NCBI RefSeq assembly: GCF_900185615.1
Contig: NZ_FYAK01000007.1
Location: 62,001-126,000, forward strand
Direction: 5' to 3'
DNA: 64,000 nt
Source: Photobacterium malacitanum
Lineage (GTDB): Bacteria; Pseudomonadota; Gammaproteobacteria; Enterobacterales; Vibrionaceae
A program made the translations under genes and the position numbers. Below the pieces are notes generated by a model. It had not been told where the DNA came from and searched no databases. It saw only the letters and a list, made by a program, of their open reading frames with translations. Shown one piece after another: positions 38,975 to 50,276 of this stretch. The stretch's first letter is position 1; each line of letters begins with the position of its first letter.

Positions 38975-41900
38975 ATGCCAAAACGTACTGACATTAAAAG
39001 TGTATTAATCTTAGGTGCTGGTCCGATTGTTATCGGTCAAGCGTGTGAATTCGACTACTCAGGTGCGCAAGCATGTAAAGCGTTACGTGAAGAGGGTTAC
39101 CGCGTTATTCTGGTTAACTCAAATCCAGCGACGATTATGACCGACCCTGATATGGCTGATGCAACATACATTGAGCCTATTCACTGGGAAGTGGTACGCA
39201 AGATCATCGAAAAAGAACGTCCAGATGCAGTATTGCCAACGATGGGTGGCCAAACTGCACTTAACTGTGCGTTAGATCTTGAAAAGTATGGCGTATTAAA
39301 AGAATTTAATGTCGAAATGATTGGCGCAACAGCGGATGCGATTGATAAAGCTGAAAACCGTTCACGTTTCGATAAAGCAATGAAAGCGATTGGGCTTGAA
39401 TGTCCACGCGCAGATACTGCAACCAGCATGGAAGAAGCCTACAAAGTTCTCGATATGGTTGGCTTCCCTTGTATTATTCGTCCGTCGTTTACGATGGGTG
39501 GTACTGGTGGCGGTATTGCATACAACAAACAAGAATTTGAAGAAATCTGTTCGCGCGGTCTCGATTTATCACCAACCAGTGAGTTGTTGATTGATGAATC
39601 ACTGATTGGCTGGAAAGAATACGAAATGGAAGTGGTGCGTGATAAAAACGACAACTGCATTATCGTATGTGCGATTGAAAACTTTGACCCAATGGGTATT
39701 CATACTGGTGACTCAATCACTGTTGCACCAGCACAAACACTAACGGATAAAGAATACCAGCTAATGCGTAATGCATCACTAGCTGTATTACGTGAAATTG
39801 GTGTTGAAACGGGTGGTTCAAACGTTCAGTTTGGTATTAACCCTGAAGATGGCCGTATGGTTATCATCGAAATGAACCCACGTGTATCACGCTCATCTGC
39901 ATTGGCATCTAAAGCAACAGGTTTCCCGATTGCTAAAATCGCCGCAAAACTGGCGATTGGTTTCACCCTTGATGAACTAATGAATGACATCACAGGTGGC
40001 GCAACCCCTGCTTCATTTGAACCAACGATTGACTACGTTGTAACTAAAATTCCACGTTTTAACTTTGAAAAGTTTGCCGGTGCTAACGATCGTCTAACGA
40101 CGCAGATGAAATCTGTTGGTGAAGTCATGGCGATTGGCCGTAACCAACAAGAATCATTACATAAAGCTTTACGTGGCTTAGAAGTTGGTGCATGTGGCTT
40201 TGATGAGATGGTTGATCTTGACGAACCAAATGCGATGAGCAAAATTCGTCATGAATTAAAAGAAGCGGGTGCAGATCGTATCTGGTATATCGGTGATGCT
40301 TTCCGTGCGGGGATGTCAGTTGACGGTATTTTTAATCTTACCAATATTGATCGCTGGTTCTTGGTTCAAATCGAAGACATTATTAAAGACGAAGCACGCG
40401 TAAAAGCGGCCGGTTTTGCGGGTCTTAATGCGCAATCATTACGTGCATTAAAGCGTAAAGGTTTTGCTGATGCACGCCTCGCTAAATTGCTTGGCGTCGC
40501 TGAAAGTGAAATTCGTAAACTGCGTGACCAATTTAATATTCATCCAGTGTACAAGCGTGTTGATACTTGTGCGGCTGAGTTCTCATCAGACACTGCTTAC
40601 ATGTACTCATCTTATGATGATGAATGTGAAGCAAATCCAACCACTAAAGAAAAGATCATGATTCTTGGTGGTGGTCCTAACCGTATTGGTCAGGGAATTG
40701 AATTTGATTACTGTTGTGTACATGCATCATTAGCATTACGTGAAGACGGTTACGAAACCATTATGGTTAACTGTAACCCAGAGACAGTATCAACCGATTA
40801 CGATACCTCCGACCGTTTGTACTTTGAACCTGTAACGCTAGAAGATGTACTTGCGATTGCACGTATTGAAAAGCCTAAAGGTGTTATCGTTCAATACGGT
40901 GGTCAAACACCACTGAAATTAGCACGTGCACTTGAAGCGGCTGGTGTGCCAATTATTGGTACTAGCCCAGATGCTATCGACCGTGCTGAAGACCGTGAAC
41001 GCTTCCAACAAGCCGTTGATCGTTTAGGTTTATTACAACCAGAAAACGCAACAGTGACAACAATGGAGCAGGCGATTGAGAAATCAAAAGTCATCGGTTT
41101 CCCATTAGTGGTACGTCCATCGTATGTACTTGGCGGTCGTGCAATGGAAATTGTTTACGACGAGCAAGATTTACGTCGCTACTTTAATGAAGCGGTTAGC
41201 GTATCAAACGAATCACCAGTATTGTTAGACCGCTTCTTAGATGATGCGATTGAAGTTGATGTCGATGCGATTTGTGACGGTGAGCAAGTGGTGATTGGCG
41301 GTATCATGGAGCATATCGAGCAAGCAGGTGTTCACTCAGGTGACTCTGCATGTTCATTACCTGCCTATACGCTAAGTCAAGACATTCAAAATATCATGCG
41401 TGAGCAAGTGAAGAACTTAGCATTTGAATTAGGTGTTCGTGGCTTAATGAATACCCAGTTTGCTGTTAAAGATAACCAAGTTTACTTAATTGAAGTAAAC
41501 CCGCGTGCTGCCCGTACGGTACCATTTGTTTCAAAAGCAACCGGTGCACCACTGGCTAAGATTGCAGCACGTGTAATGGCAGGGCAATCACTTGAGTCAC
41601 AAGGTTTCACCAAAGAAATCATTCCACCGTATTACTCAGTAAAAGAAGTGGTGTTACCGTTTAACAAATTCCCAGGTGTTGATCCATTGTTAGGCCCAGA
41701 AATGCGCTCAACTGGTGAAGTTATGGGTATTGGTAATACCTTTGCAGAAGCGTTTGCTAAAGCTGAATTAGGCTGTGGTAAAGAGTACCCATCTTCAGGT
41801 CGTGCATTACTTTCTGTACGTGAAGGTGATAAGAAGCGTGTAGTTGATTTAGCGTCTAAGTTAATTAAACTTGGTTACCAACTAGATGCAACTCACGGTA

Positions 41901-42193
41901 CCGCGGTTATTCTTGGCGAAGCGGGTATTAACCCACGTTTGGTAAACAAGGTTCACGAAGGTCGTCCTCATATTCTTGACCGAATTAAGAATAATGAATA
42001 CACCTACATTGTGAATACAGCTGAAGGTCGTCAAGCGATTGAGGATTCTAAGGTACTACGTCGTAGTGCTTTGGCTGAAAAGGTCAATTACACGACTACC
42101 TTGAACGCAGGTTTTGCGACTTGTCTGGCACATACTGCTGATGACCGCAACACAGTGACTTCAGTTCAAGAGTTGCATGCAATGATTAAGTAA
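38975..42193 (+). CDS. carB: Carbamoyl-phosphate synthase large subunit
   Basis: Uses ammonia from CarA, bicarbonate and two ATP to make carbamoyl phosphate. The protein is an internal duplication: two carboxyphosphate/carbamate ATP-grasp halves. The first opens with [20 protein letters not shown] and the second, near residue 560, with [19 protein letters not shown]. Metal-binding EMNPR and EVNPR motifs occur once in each half. The C-terminal allosteric domain (after about 935) carries the region that in E. coli binds UMP and ornithine. It has 1072 residues (1073 in E. coli). It is cotranscribed with carA. Confidence 0.97.
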   Translation: MPKRTDIKSVLILGAGPIVIGQACEFDYSGAQACKALREEGYRVILVNSNPATIMTDPDMADATYIEPIHWEVVRKIIEKERPDAVLPTMGGQTALNCALDLEKYGVLKEFNVEMIGATADAIDKAENRSRFDKAMKAIGLECPRADTATSMEEAYKVLDMVGFPCIIRPSFTMGGTGGGIAYNKQEFEEICSRGLDLSPTSELLIDESLIGWKEYEMEVVRDKNDNCIIVCAIENFDPMGIHTGDSITVAPAQTLTDKEYQLMRNASLAVLREIGVETGGSNVQFGINPEDGRMVIIEMNPRVSRSSALASKATGFPIAKIAAKLAIGFTLDELMNDITGGATPASFEPTIDYVVTKIPRFNFEKFAGANDRLTTQMKSVGEVMAIGRNQQESLHKALRGLEVGACGFDEMVDLDEPNAMSKIRHELKEAGADRIWYIGDAFRAGMSVDGIFNLTNIDRWFLVQIEDIIKDEARVKAAGFAGLNAQSLRALKRKGFADARLAKLLGVAESEIRKLRDQFNIHPVYKRVDTCAAEFSSDTAYMYSSYDDECEANPTTKEKIMILGGGPNRIGQGIEFDYCCVHASLALREDGYETIMVNCNPETVSTDYDTSDRLYFEPVTLEDVLAIARIEKPKGVIVQYGGQTPLKLARALEAAGVPIIGTSPDAIDRAEDRERFQQAVDRLGLLQPENATVTTMEQAIEKSKVIGFPLVVRPSYVLGGRAMEIVYDEQDLRRYFNEAVSVSNESPVLLDRFLDDAIEVDVDAICDGEQVVIGGIMEHIEQAGVHSGDSACSLPAYTLSQDIQNIMREQVKNLAFELGVRGLMNTQFAVKDNQVYLIEVNPRAARTVPFVSKATGAPLAKIAARVMAGQSLESQGFTKEIIPPYYSVKEVVLPFNKFPGVDPLLGPEMRSTGEVMGIGNTFAEAFAKAELGCGKEYPSSGRALLSVREGDKKRVVDLASKLIKLGYQLDATHGTAVILGEAGINPRLVNKVHEGRPHILDRIKNNEYTYIVNTAEGRQAIEDSKVLRRSALAEKVNYTTTLNAGFATCLAHTADDRNTVTSVQELHAMIK

Positions 42194-42223
42194 TCGTATT
42201 TCGATACCATAATTGAATCTAAT

Positions 42224-42257
42224 AAAAAGCCGATCATTAAAATGATCGGCTTTTTTA
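42224..42257. terminator. Bidirectional terminator between carB and dacB
   Basis: A perfect 15-bp inverted repeat (AAAAAGCCGATCATT with AATGATCGGCTTTTT) between convergent genes, with A and T runs at its ends. Confidence 0.92.
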
Positions 42258-42296
42258 TTTACTCAAAATACGAAACGACAACCACATTAATATTAA

Positions 42297-43718
42297 TCAA
42301 TAGCTGTTATACAGTGAGGTATAGTACTGTTTTTCAAATTGATTAATTGGCGGTAGCGGGCTGGCTTTTAACTCAGCTTTAGTGGGGTAGTAGTTAGTGA
42401 CCAGCTGCACAAATAATAATGGGTGACCTGATTTAGTGTTAATAATACCGGCAAGATTATAAGTGCCAAACAAAGAGCCTGTTTTTGCAATGATATTATC
42501 TTTTAATGGCGTATTTCGAACACTCTTACGGTATTGAAGAGTGCCACTTTTACCTGCAACGGGTAAATCAGTGATTAATCCTAGTTTAGGGTGCTGATAA
42601 ATGTAAGTAAGCACTTCCATTAAATCATGAGTATTTAGGCGGTTATTACGCGAAAGACCGGAACCATCCACCATGATGGTATTGGATAAATCAATATTGG
42701 CTTTTTGTTTTAAGATCGCTTTGATAGCAGCAACCCCATTGGCATAATTACCTGCTTGATTAAAGTATTTAGCACCGATGGTTTTAGTCAGATTATCAGC
42801 AAATAAATTATCAGAACGTTTAAGCATGATATACAGCAGCGTCGTTAATGGCGCTGACTGGTGGGTTGCAATGATCTTACCGCTGATAGTGTCATTACGT
42901 AAAATTTTACCGTCTAAACGGATCCCTGCTTGCTTTAATTCACGCTTAATAATAGCTGTTGAATATAAGGTGGTATTTTGAACCGCAAATCGCAGCGGCA
43001 GTGGATCTTTTTTCGGTTGAATACAGCCAGTGATGTGATAGTTATTATTATCGTTGGCTTGCAGTGATAGCTCACAGTGTTGTTCTTTTTGCTGTGCTTT
43101 GGTGACCACAATGGCATCATTGGTAGCGGTAACTGGCTGGTGGCTAGGAATATGTAGCCGTGTTTTAGCGCCAAAAGCCATGTTTGAATATAATGCCCCT
43201 TCAAAACAGTTATGCTCCAAAGTAATGCTACTTGATGGTGCACTGTAGCACTGGGTCAGCATATCCCACGGTGAGCCTACCGCATGTTCAAATCCTGTAA
43301 AGTGACCACCATTAAGGTAAAGGTTACCTTTAATGGTATTAACACCTTGTTGTTTGAGTTGACGCAATAGATTGGCAATATCACTGCTTTTTAGAGTCGG
43401 ATCACCATTAAAATTTAAAATGACATTATTGGCTTGAGTCTCAAGGGTGGTGCTAAAACGGAAATCATTACCTAAATATAATTTCGCCGCGAGTGCGGTT
43501 AATAATTTTTGGGTACTGGCTGGAGCTTGAAGGTGACTCGCTTGGTGTTGGTAGATGATTTTATTGGTTGCAGGGTTAACAACCAGTAGTGAGGCATCAC
43601 TACCTGTCGGTAATAGCTTGAGGGCTTGCTGAGGCGCAAACGCTGCAAATGATGGCATGCTTGTTAGTAGCAAGGCTGAACAAATAAGTCGTTTAAGCAT
43701 CTTTAGGAATATTGGCAT
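42297..43718 (-). CDS. dacB: D-alanyl-D-alanine carboxypeptidase/endopeptidase (PBP4)
   Basis: Low-molecular-weight class C penicillin-binding protein of the periplasm that trims peptide cross-links. A signal peptide precedes AFAPQQ (cleavage near residues 25-26). The active-site SxxK is Ser68-Thr-Gln-Lys71, the SxN-type motif lies in VDGSGLSRNN, and the KSG motif is in VAGKSGTLQYR. A large insert between SxxK and the second motif is normal for PBP4. It has 473 residues. ATG 43718 and ATG 43700 (six codons later) are both plausible starts; neither has a strong ribosome binding site. It neighbours ompU and greA, as in V. cholerae. Confidence 0.95.
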   Translation of the reverse strand: MPIFLKMLKRLICSALLLTSMPSFAAFAPQQALKLLPTGSDASLLVVNPATNKIIYQHQASHLQAPASTQKLLTALAAKLYLGNDFRFSTTLETQANNVILNFNGDPTLKSSDIANLLRQLKQQGVNTIKGNLYLNGGHFTGFEHAVGSPWDMLTQCYSAPSSSITLEHNCFEGALYSNMAFGAKTRLHIPSHQPVTATNDAIVVTKAQQKEQHCELSLQANDNNNYHITGCIQPKKDPLPLRFAVQNTTLYSTAIIKRELKQAGIRLDGKILRNDTISGKIIATHQSAPLTTLLYIMLKRSDNLFADNLTKTIGAKYFNQAGNYANGVAAIKAILKQKANIDLSNTIMVDGSGLSRNNRLNTHDLMEVLTYIYQHPKLGLITDLPVAGKSGTLQYRKSVRNTPLKDNIIAKTGSLFGTYNLAGIINTKSGHPLLFVQLVTNYYPTKAELKASPLPPINQFEKQYYTSLYNSY

Positions 43719-43812
43719 AAGTAAAATGAATCATAATCATAGCTTTTTTAATACCGTTAGTAAAAAAGCCGTTTGATAGCGTTATAACCAATAATGTATT
43801 AGCTGCAATAGC

Positions 43813-43843
43813 AAAAAGCGCCGACCGAGGTCGACGCTTTTTT
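43813..43843 (-). terminator. Terminator of ompU
   Basis: Hairpin with two paired blocks (AAAAAGCG with CGCTTTTT, then CGACC with GGTCG, and one mismatch between them) just downstream of the porin on the minus strand. Confidence 0.8.
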
Positions 43844-43867
43844 GTAGTACGCTTTTAATCGTTTGGA

Positions 43868-44932
43868 TTAGAAGTCGTAACGAGCACCTAGAACAACTTG
43901 GTCAGATGCTGCAACTTTACCTACTTTGTTCTTATCAAGCATGTTGAATGTGTAAGAAGCGTAAGTACGGAAGTTGCTGTTGAAGTAGTAAGTACCGTCA
44001 ACAGATAGTGCGTTTGCTAGCTCATCGTAAGCGCCGCTAGTGTTACGCTCATCTTTCATGAAGCCGTAAGTTGTAGTAAATACAGCTTTACCCATGGTGT
44101 AAGCGGCTGCGAATTCGTAACCTTGAGAGTCTGTTAGATCGCCATTTACTAGGTTATTTGCATCACGGTGACCGTACTTGTATAGACCGCCGAAGTATAG
44201 ATCGCCCATAGTGTAAGATGCTACAGCAAATGTTTGCTTAGACGTTTGGTTTACTGAATCGTTGATTGCAGTTTGATCTTTTTGTTGTGCGTAACCAACA
44301 CCTAATGCAAGACCTGTATCTGCTACATTGTATTTAACCGCAGTAGAGAAACCACTTTGGTCAGTTTTCTTACCTGTTGTAGTATTGTAAGCCGCGCCAT
44401 CAAATACGTAGTTCGCTTTGAAGGTTAGGTTATTAAATGTACCTGCGTAAGCTAGGTTATTTGTAGTACGGTCAGCTACTGCTAGCTTAGTACCACCAAC
44501 AACAGAACCTGCGTATGCCATGATATCAGTGAAATCTGTTAGCATACCTAGTGAACCGTCAGCCTTACCGTAAACGATTTGGCCGTACTTATCGCTGTTC
44601 ACACCCGCATACATGTAACGGTTTTCATCATTAGAATTGTCAGATTTGAATTCACGCTCAAAGTAACCAATACCTTGTACGCCATCAGCGATTTGAGTTT
44701 TGGCATCAATGTTTACACGTACACGTGAAATGTCAGTTACATCGTTGCTTGTGTGTTGCTGAAGAACATCTGTAACATTGTCATTTTTTGCATTTTCAGA
44801 AAGTAGTGCGCGAGCTTCTACACGGCCGCCAATAGCTAGGCTAGAAGTGTCGTCTGAATAAACTGTTGCTGCTGATGCTGCGCCAGAGAAAGTCGCTGCT
44901 GCTACTGCTAGAGCAATTAGGTTCTTGTTCAT
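43868..44932 (-). CDS. ompU: Outer membrane porin, OmpU type
   Basis: General diffusion porin, a trimeric 16-strand beta-barrel in the outer membrane. The signal peptide MNKNLIALAVAAATFSGAASA is followed by ATVYSDD. Alternating strands end with the aromatic C-terminus GARYDF, the usual BamA recognition end. It has 354 residues. Its place between dacB and greA is the same as V. cholerae ompU. Codon use is highly biased, as expected for an abundant protein. AAGGA precedes the ATG. In vibrios ompU is activated by ToxR, and the long AT-rich upstream region would suit that, but I cannot point to a proven ToxR site. Confidence 0.93.
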   Translation of the reverse strand: MNKNLIALAVAAATFSGAASAATVYSDDTSSLAIGGRVEARALLSENAKNDNVTDVLQQHTSNDVTDISRVRVNIDAKTQIADGVQGIGYFEREFKSDNSNDENRYMYAGVNSDKYGQIVYGKADGSLGMLTDFTDIMAYAGSVVGGTKLAVADRTTNNLAYAGTFNNLTFKANYVFDGAAYNTTTGKKTDQSGFSTAVKYNVADTGLALGVGYAQQKDQTAINDSVNQTSKQTFAVASYTMGDLYFGGLYKYGHRDANNLVNGDLTDSQGYEFAAAYTMGKAVFTTTYGFMKDERNTSGAYDELANALSVDGTYYFNSNFRTYASYTFNMLDKNKVGKVAASDQVVLGARYDF

Positions 44933-45543
44933 TACCGAATCCTTTATGATATTTTTATAGGTTGCATTTTGATGCCAAATGCTATGGCGTTCTTTTTACG
45001 TGTGTCATTGGTAATATGTTAGTAAAAAAAACTGAAAAATAGTTTAAATGGGTGTTTTTTAGTTTTTTTATGGTGTTTATTCTCTTTTTTATCAATGTGT
45101 TATACAAATAAGTAAAAGTTCTAATTATTTTTTGGATTTTAGTTCTATTTAGAAGATATTGTTTTTTTTATACTTAAAAAAGCCATTTTTATTTGTAAGA
45201 GTGTGATTTGGCGCGCTTTTTAATATTGGGTTGAATGTAACTGTTTTTATGTTGTTAGTGCCAATGTCACAATAGTAAGTAAGTACTGACATTTAAGTCG
45301 CTTTGATTTTAGCGGGGCGATTAATTGCTATGTTGCTGCTTTTAGGACTGCGATGTAACGTAAAGAATTAGCATAAAAATGACAGTTAAATACGGATTAT
45401 CATTTATCAATGATGATCTCTGAGTCATCTTTGTTTAAAATAAACCAAATCATTTTTTTATTCTGTCGGGCTAGCCATGGGCTAGATTGACACTATTTAC
45501 CTGAAATTGGCGAGCGCTATCAGGTTACAGAGGTTATTTATTT
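44933..45543. other. Divergent intergenic region between ompU and greA
   Basis: About 610 AT-rich bases with long T tracts around 45050-45190. It must contain the ompU promoter on the left and the greA promoter on the right. No ORF is supported. The tracts could bind ToxR or H-NS type proteins, but this is inference from composition. Confidence 0.5.
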
Positions 45544-46017
45544 ATGGAAAAAGTACCAATGACTGTTCGCGGCGAACAAAAGCTGCTCAAGGAACTTGAG
45601 GTATTATTAAAGCGTCGTCCACTTATTTCTCAAGCGATCGCTGAAGCACGTGAACTCGGCGACTTGAAAGAAAATGCTGAATACCACGCTGCACGTGAAG
45701 AACAAGGTATTTGTGAAGCACAAATTCGTGATATCGAATACAAGCTATCAGTAGCACAAGTGATTGATGTCACGACATTAGCAAATACAGGTAAAGTTAT
45801 TTTTGGTACAACTATCAAACTATTAGATTTAGATAGTGATAAAGAAATGACCTACTGCATCGTCGGTGATGATGAAGCCGATATTAAGCAGAACTTAATT
45901 TCAGTTAATTCACCGATTGCACGTGGTTTAATTGGCAAGATGGTTGGTGATGAAGTTCAAATTACAACGCCTGGTGGCTTAAAAGAATTTGAAATCATGG
46001 ATGTACAATATATTTAA
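45544..46017 (+). CDS. greA: Transcription elongation factor GreA
   Basis: Binds the secondary channel of RNA polymerase and stimulates cleavage of backtracked RNA. The N-terminal coiled coil carries the acidic tip in [20 protein letters not shown] (Asp-Leu-Lys-Glu around residue 41). The C-terminal globular domain ends with [12 protein letters not shown] and the TPGG...FEI stretch. It has 157 residues against 158 in E. coli. It starts [10 protein letters not shown]. Its E. coli neighbours dacB and yhbY flank it here too, with ompU added. Confidence 0.96.
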   Translation: MEKVPMTVRGEQKLLKELEVLLKRRPLISQAIAEARELGDLKENAEYHAAREEQGICEAQIRDIEYKLSVAQVIDVTTLANTGKVIFGTTIKLLDLDSDKEMTYCIVGDDEADIKQNLISVNSPIARGLIGKMVGDEVQITTPGGLKEFEIMDVQYI

Positions 46018-46137
46018 TATGTAATTGCTATTTGTTGTTCGTAAAAATTTAGACTATGTTTGACAAATAAGCGCTAACTTATTAATTACGGTAAGGTTTG
46101 TCGTTAGCAATGGCAGTATGTTGCCAACGACGAATAT

Positions 46138-46166
46138 AAAAAAGGCCGCTAGGCGGCCTTTTTTAT
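46138..46166. terminator. Bidirectional terminator between greA and yhbY
   Basis: AAAAAAGGCCGC pairs with GCGGCCTTTTTT around a TAG loop, between convergent genes. It touches the end of yhbY. Confidence 0.88.
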
Positions 46167-46459
46167 TTACGAGGAAGTTCGATTTTACGATCTTCTGTTT
46201 GACGGTAAAGTACCAATGTTTTACCAATCACCTGTACTTTTTCCGCTTTAGTTTCGCGAATAATAGCGTCGACGATTAATAATTTAGTTTCACGATCTTC
46301 AGAAGCCACTTTTACTTTAATAAGCTCGTGGTGGTTTAGAGCTAAATCGATTTCGGCTAATACTGCTTCAGTTAGGCCGTTGGCACCCATAAGTACAACA
46401 GGCTTTAGGTTGTGAGCAAGGCCTTTTAAGAACTGCTTTTGTTTTGTGCTTAGATTCAT
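46163..46459 (-). CDS. yhbY: Ribosome assembly RNA-binding protein YhbY (CRM domain)
   Basis: Small CRM-domain RNA-binding protein associated with pre-50S ribosomal subunits. The whole 98 residues form the domain, with the GXXG-type RNA-binding loop in LMGANGLTEAVLAEI, then HHELIKVKVASEDRETK and VQVIGKTLVLYRQ. It matches E. coli YhbY (97 residues) along its length. It is convergent with greA and divergent from rlmE, the same arrangement as in E. coli. Confidence 0.95.
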   Translation of the reverse strand: MNLSTKQKQFLKGLAHNLKPVVLMGANGLTEAVLAEIDLALNHHELIKVKVASEDRETKLLIVDAIIRETKAEKVQVIGKTLVLYRQTEDRKIELPRK

Positions 46460-46671
46460 GATGACTCTATTTTTTTAGTTACAAGGGTTGAAAACGCGAC
46501 ATTCTACCGCCATCTAGTCTAGAAGACTAATTTGTTTAATAGATGACAGTCGGAAAATTTACAGTGATTATGTTGCACTGCACATTTTTAGGGCGCAATC
46601 TAATGAATTAGGTGCGATAAAGTCTTTAGCCGACGTATACTTACTAAGTATGGCAACTCATTAGGTTTAGC

Positions 46672-47301
46672 ATGAGTAGAAAAAAACAATCCGCTAGCTC
46701 AGGCCGGTGGTTAAAAGAACATTTTGACGATAAATATGTACAAGAAGCACAAAAACGGGGCTACCGTTCACGCGCTTTCTTTAAAATTGAAGAAATTCAA
46801 AATAAAGATAAATTATTAAAACCGGGCATGACAGTGGTTGACCTTGGTGCTGCACCAGGTGGTTGGTCACAGTACGCGGCAGAAATTGTAGGTGATGAAG
46901 GACAGGTCATCGCTTGTGATATTTTGCCAATGGATTCACTACCGGGGGTGAGTTTTCTCCAAGGTGATTTCCGTGAAGAAGCAGTATTAGATGCTTTATT
47001 GACTCGCATTCAACCAGATATGGTTGATGTGGTAATGTCTGATATGGCTCCTAATATGAGTGGTAATCTTGCATCCGACCAACCTCGAGCTATGTATCTT
47101 GTTGAGCTTGCATTAGATATGTGTCGACAAGTGCTTGCACCGAATGGCAGTTTTGCGGTAAAAGTTTTCCAAGGCGAAGGCTTTGACCAATATCTTGCTG
47201 ATATTCGAAGCATGTTTAAAGTGGTCAAAATTCGTAAACCTGATTCCTCGCGAGATCGTTCGCGTGAAGTCTATATTGTGGCTACAGGTTACAAACTGTA
47301 G
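46672..47301 (+). CDS. rlmE: 23S rRNA (uridine2552-2'-O)-methyltransferase RlmE
   Basis: Methylates the ribose of U2552 in the A loop of 23S rRNA, late in 50S assembly; also called FtsJ or RrmJ. The SAM-binding motif is [14 protein letters not shown]. Catalytic Lys, Asp, Lys and Glu lie in [32 protein letters not shown] and the C-terminal [10 protein letters not shown]. It has 209 residues, as in E. coli. ftsH follows 40 bases later and shares the transcript in E. coli. Confidence 0.96.
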   Translation: MSRKKQSASSGRWLKEHFDDKYVQEAQKRGYRSRAFFKIEEIQNKDKLLKPGMTVVDLGAAPGGWSQYAAEIVGDEGQVIACDILPMDSLPGVSFLQGDFREEAVLDALLTRIQPDMVDVVMSDMAPNMSGNLASDQPRAMYLVELALDMCRQVLAPNGSFAVKVFQGEGFDQYLADIRSMFKVVKIRKPDSSRDRSREVYIVATGYKL

Positions 47302-47341
47302 TAATCTACATTCATCTTTTAGTTATCGCGAGGTTAACACC

Positions 47342-49294
47342 TTGAGTGACATGGCAAAAAACTTGATTTTATGGCTGGTCATTGCTGTTGTTCTTATGTC
47401 TGTATTCCAGAGTTTCGGAACCAATAGTAATAGTACTAAAGGCCAAGTCGATTATACGACATTTGTCCGTCAAATCGGTCAGGATCAGATAAAGGAAGTA
47501 CGATTCAATGATCGTCAAATCACTGTAACCAAACGTGATAATGCGAGCTATGTAACATACTTACCTGTCGCAAATGATCCAAAACTGTTAGACGATCTTA
47601 TTAACGCAAACGTAGCAGTTTCAGGTACGCCACCAGAAGAACCAAGCCTTTTAGCTTCAATCTTCATCTCGTGGTTCCCGATGCTATTGCTTATTGGTGT
47701 TTGGATTTTCTTTATGCGTCAGATGCAGGGCGGTGGTGGCAAAGGTGCCATGTCGTTCGGCAAATCTAAAGCACGCATGATGGGTGAAGACCAAATCAAA
47801 ACAACCTTTGCTGATGTAGCAGGTTGTGATGAAGCTAAAGAAGACGTTAAAGAACTGGTTGATTACTTACGTGATCCAAGCCGTTTCCAAAAACTAGGTG
47901 GTAAAATCCCAACAGGTGTGTTGATGGTTGGTCCTCCTGGTACAGGTAAGACGTTATTAGCAAAAGCAATTGCAGGTGAAGCTAAAGTACCGTTCTTTAC
48001 TATCTCTGGTTCTGACTTTGTTGAAATGTTTGTTGGTGTGGGTGCATCCCGTGTCCGTGACATGTTTGAACAAGCGAAGAAAGCAGCGCCTTGTATTATC
48101 TTTATCGATGAAATCGATGCAGTAGGTCGTCAGCGTGGTGCTGGTGTTGGTGGTGGTCATGATGAGCGTGAGCAAACACTTAACCAGATGCTAGTTGAAA
48201 TGGATGGTTTTGAAGGTAATGAAGGTATTATCGTTATTGCCGCAACTAACCGTCCTGATGTACTGGATCCAGCATTACTTCGTCCTGGTCGTTTTGACCG
48301 CCAAGTTGTTGTTGGTCTTCCGGACGTTCGTGGTCGTGAACAAATCCTTAAAGTTCACATGCGTAAAGTACCGTTAGACGGTGATGTTAATCCATCATTG
48401 ATTGCTCGTGGTACCCCTGGTTTCTCTGGTGCTGATCTGGCAAACCTTGTTAACGAAGCTGCACTATTCGCCGCTCGTGGTGAGAAACGCACCGTTTCAA
48501 TGGTTGAGTTTGAACTAGCAAAAGATAAAATCATGATGGGCGCTGAGCGTAAATCAATGGTGATGTCTGAAGATCAGAAAGCATCAACGGCATACCATGA
48601 AGCAGGTCACGCAATTATTGGTCGTTTGGTACCGGATCATGATCCAGTGTACAAAGTGTCAATTATTCCACGTGGTCGTGCATTAGGTGTGACAATGTAC
48701 TTACCAGAGCAAGATCGTGTAAGTCATTCTCGTGAATTCTTAGAATCAATGATTTCAAGTCTTTACGGTGGTCGTCTAGCTGAAGAGCTTATCTATGGTC
48801 GTGAGAAAGTATCGACTGGTGCGTCAAACGATATCGAACGCGCAACTGATATTGCACGTAAGATGGTGACGCAGTGGGGCTTCTCTGACAAGTTAGGACC
48901 ATTACTATACGCAGAAGACGAAGGTGAAGTATTCCTTGGTCGTTCAGTAACACAAAGTAAGCATATGTCTGATGACACTGCGAAACTTATTGATAGTGAA
49001 GTACGTATTCTAATTGATCGTAACTACCAACGTGCGCGTCAAATTCTAGTTGATAATATGGATATCATGCATGCAATGAAAGATGCATTGATGAAATATG
49101 AAACTATTGATGCGGGTCAGATTGATGATCTAATGGAACGTAAAGCAGTTATTCGCGCACCGAAAGGTTGGGCTGATGACGGTGATACAATCCATAATGC
49201 ACCAGAAACAGAGCTAGCACCTGATGAGCCTGTAGGTGACGGTATCGATGCATTGTCTGAAAAAGATGATACTGATACTAAACCGCAAGTCTAA
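47342..49294 (+). CDS. ftsH: ATP-dependent zinc metalloprotease FtsH
   Basis: Membrane-anchored AAA+ protease that degrades misassembled membrane proteins and regulators such as LpxC and sigma-32 in E. coli. Two membrane segments (near residues 5-23 and 100-120) frame a periplasmic domain. The AAA+ module has Walker A GPPGTGKT (about 197-204) and Walker [10 protein letters not shown]. The zinc site is HEAGH (about 418-422) with a downstream Asp. The start is TTG 47342: GAGG lies eight bases upstream and the product begins [11 protein letters not shown] as in other vibrios. ATG 47351 is the alternative. It has 650 residues. Confidence 0.96.
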   Translation: MSDMAKNLILWLVIAVVLMSVFQSFGTNSNSTKGQVDYTTFVRQIGQDQIKEVRFNDRQITVTKRDNASYVTYLPVANDPKLLDDLINANVAVSGTPPEEPSLLASIFISWFPMLLLIGVWIFFMRQMQGGGGKGAMSFGKSKARMMGEDQIKTTFADVAGCDEAKEDVKELVDYLRDPSRFQKLGGKIPTGVLMVGPPGTGKTLLAKAIAGEAKVPFFTISGSDFVEMFVGVGASRVRDMFEQAKKAAPCIIFIDEIDAVGRQRGAGVGGGHDEREQTLNQMLVEMDGFEGNEGIIVIAATNRPDVLDPALLRPGRFDRQVVVGLPDVRGREQILKVHMRKVPLDGDVNPSLIARGTPGFSGADLANLVNEAALFAARGEKRTVSMVEFELAKDKIMMGAERKSMVMSEDQKASTAYHEAGHAIIGRLVPDHDPVYKVSIIPRGRALGVTMYLPEQDRVSHSREFLESMISSLYGGRLAEELIYGREKVSTGASNDIERATDIARKMVTQWGFSDKLGPLLYAEDEGEVFLGRSVTQSKHMSDDTAKLIDSEVRILIDRNYQRARQILVDNMDIMHAMKDALMKYETIDAGQIDDLMERKAVIRAPKGWADDGDTIHNAPETELAPDEPVGDGIDALSEKDDTDTKPQV

Positions 49295-49308
49295 TTGCTA
49301 AGTGAATA

Positions 49309-49339
49309 GAAAACCCTGACTTAGGTCGGGGTTTTTTTT
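49309..49339 (+). terminator. Terminator after ftsH
   Basis: An 11-bp stem with one G-T pair (AAAACCCTGAC with GTCGGGGTTTT) and a run of T. folP starts 24 bases further on. Confidence 0.88.
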
Positions 49340-49362
49340 ATGGAAATTTCCGGAGTCATAAC

Positions 49363-50196
49363 ATGATGTTAATCAGTAAAACTAAGACACTTGATCTGAC
49401 AACGCCTCAAGTGATGGGGATTGTTAATATAACCCCAGATTCATTTTCTGATGGCGGTAAATACAATCAATTAGAGCGTGCGTTACGTCATGTTGAATCT
49501 ATGCTTGAAGCGGGCACTGCGATCATTGATATTGGTGGCGAATCGACGCGTCCAGGTGCTGCTGATGTAAGCCTTGAGCAAGAACTTGCACGTGTTATTC
49601 CGGTAATAGAAGCGATTAGGCAACGATTTGATTGCTGGATTTCAATTGATACCAGTAAAGCGCAGGTAATGACTGCAGCAGTAAATGCCGGTGCTGATTT
49701 AATTAATGATGTACGTGCATTGCAAGAACCAGGGGCAATAGCAGCAGCAGCAAAAGCAAATGTTCCTATCTGCTTAATGCATATGCAAGGTCAACCGCGT
49801 ACAATGCAAGCTGATCCTAATTATGTTGACCTGATCACTGATGTAAATCATTTTTTTCAGCAGCGTATTCAAGCTTGTGAGCAACAAGGTATTCGTCGTC
49901 AACAACTGATATTAGATCCCGGTTTTGGTTTTGGTAAAACAATGGCGCATAATTATCAATTATTAGCGCAATTTGAACAATTTCATCAGTTTGGGTTGCC
50001 GTTATTAGCGGGAATGTCACGCAAATCAATGATTTCGAAATTATTGGACAAACCCGCTGCAGATTGTTTAGCCGGTAGTTTAGCCTGTGCGACGGTGGCT
50101 GCGATGAAAGGCGCACAAATAATTCGTGTTCATGACGCTAAACAAACAAATGATGTTATTCAAGTCTGTAATATGGTCGCAAAATATTCTAAATAA
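49363..50196 (+). CDS. folP: Dihydropteroate synthase
   Basis: Folate pathway enzyme that joins p-aminobenzoate to the pterin diphosphate; it is the target of sulfonamides. Both family signatures are present: GIVNITPDSFSDGG near the N-terminus and DIGGESTRPGA near residue 60. Further conserved blocks are INDVRAL, CLMHMQG, LDPGFGFGK, GMSRKSMI and IIRVHD. It has 277 residues. GGAG lies seven bases before the ATG. It is followed by glmM, as in E. coli. Confidence 0.96.
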   Translation: MMLISKTKTLDLTTPQVMGIVNITPDSFSDGGKYNQLERALRHVESMLEAGTAIIDIGGESTRPGAADVSLEQELARVIPVIEAIRQRFDCWISIDTSKAQVMTAAVNAGADLINDVRALQEPGAIAAAAKANVPICLMHMQGQPRTMQADPNYVDLITDVNHFFQQRIQACEQQGIRRQQLILDPGFGFGKTMAHNYQLLAQFEQFHQFGLPLLAGMSRKSMISKLLDKPAADCLAGSLACATVAAMKGAQIIRVHDAKQTNDVIQVCNMVAKYSK

Positions 50197-50276
50197 TTAG
50201 ATATAATTCCATAGTAGTGAAAGATTGTAAGCTGATTACAGTCGATATACTTATAAGATAGAGCTAGGAGCGTAAA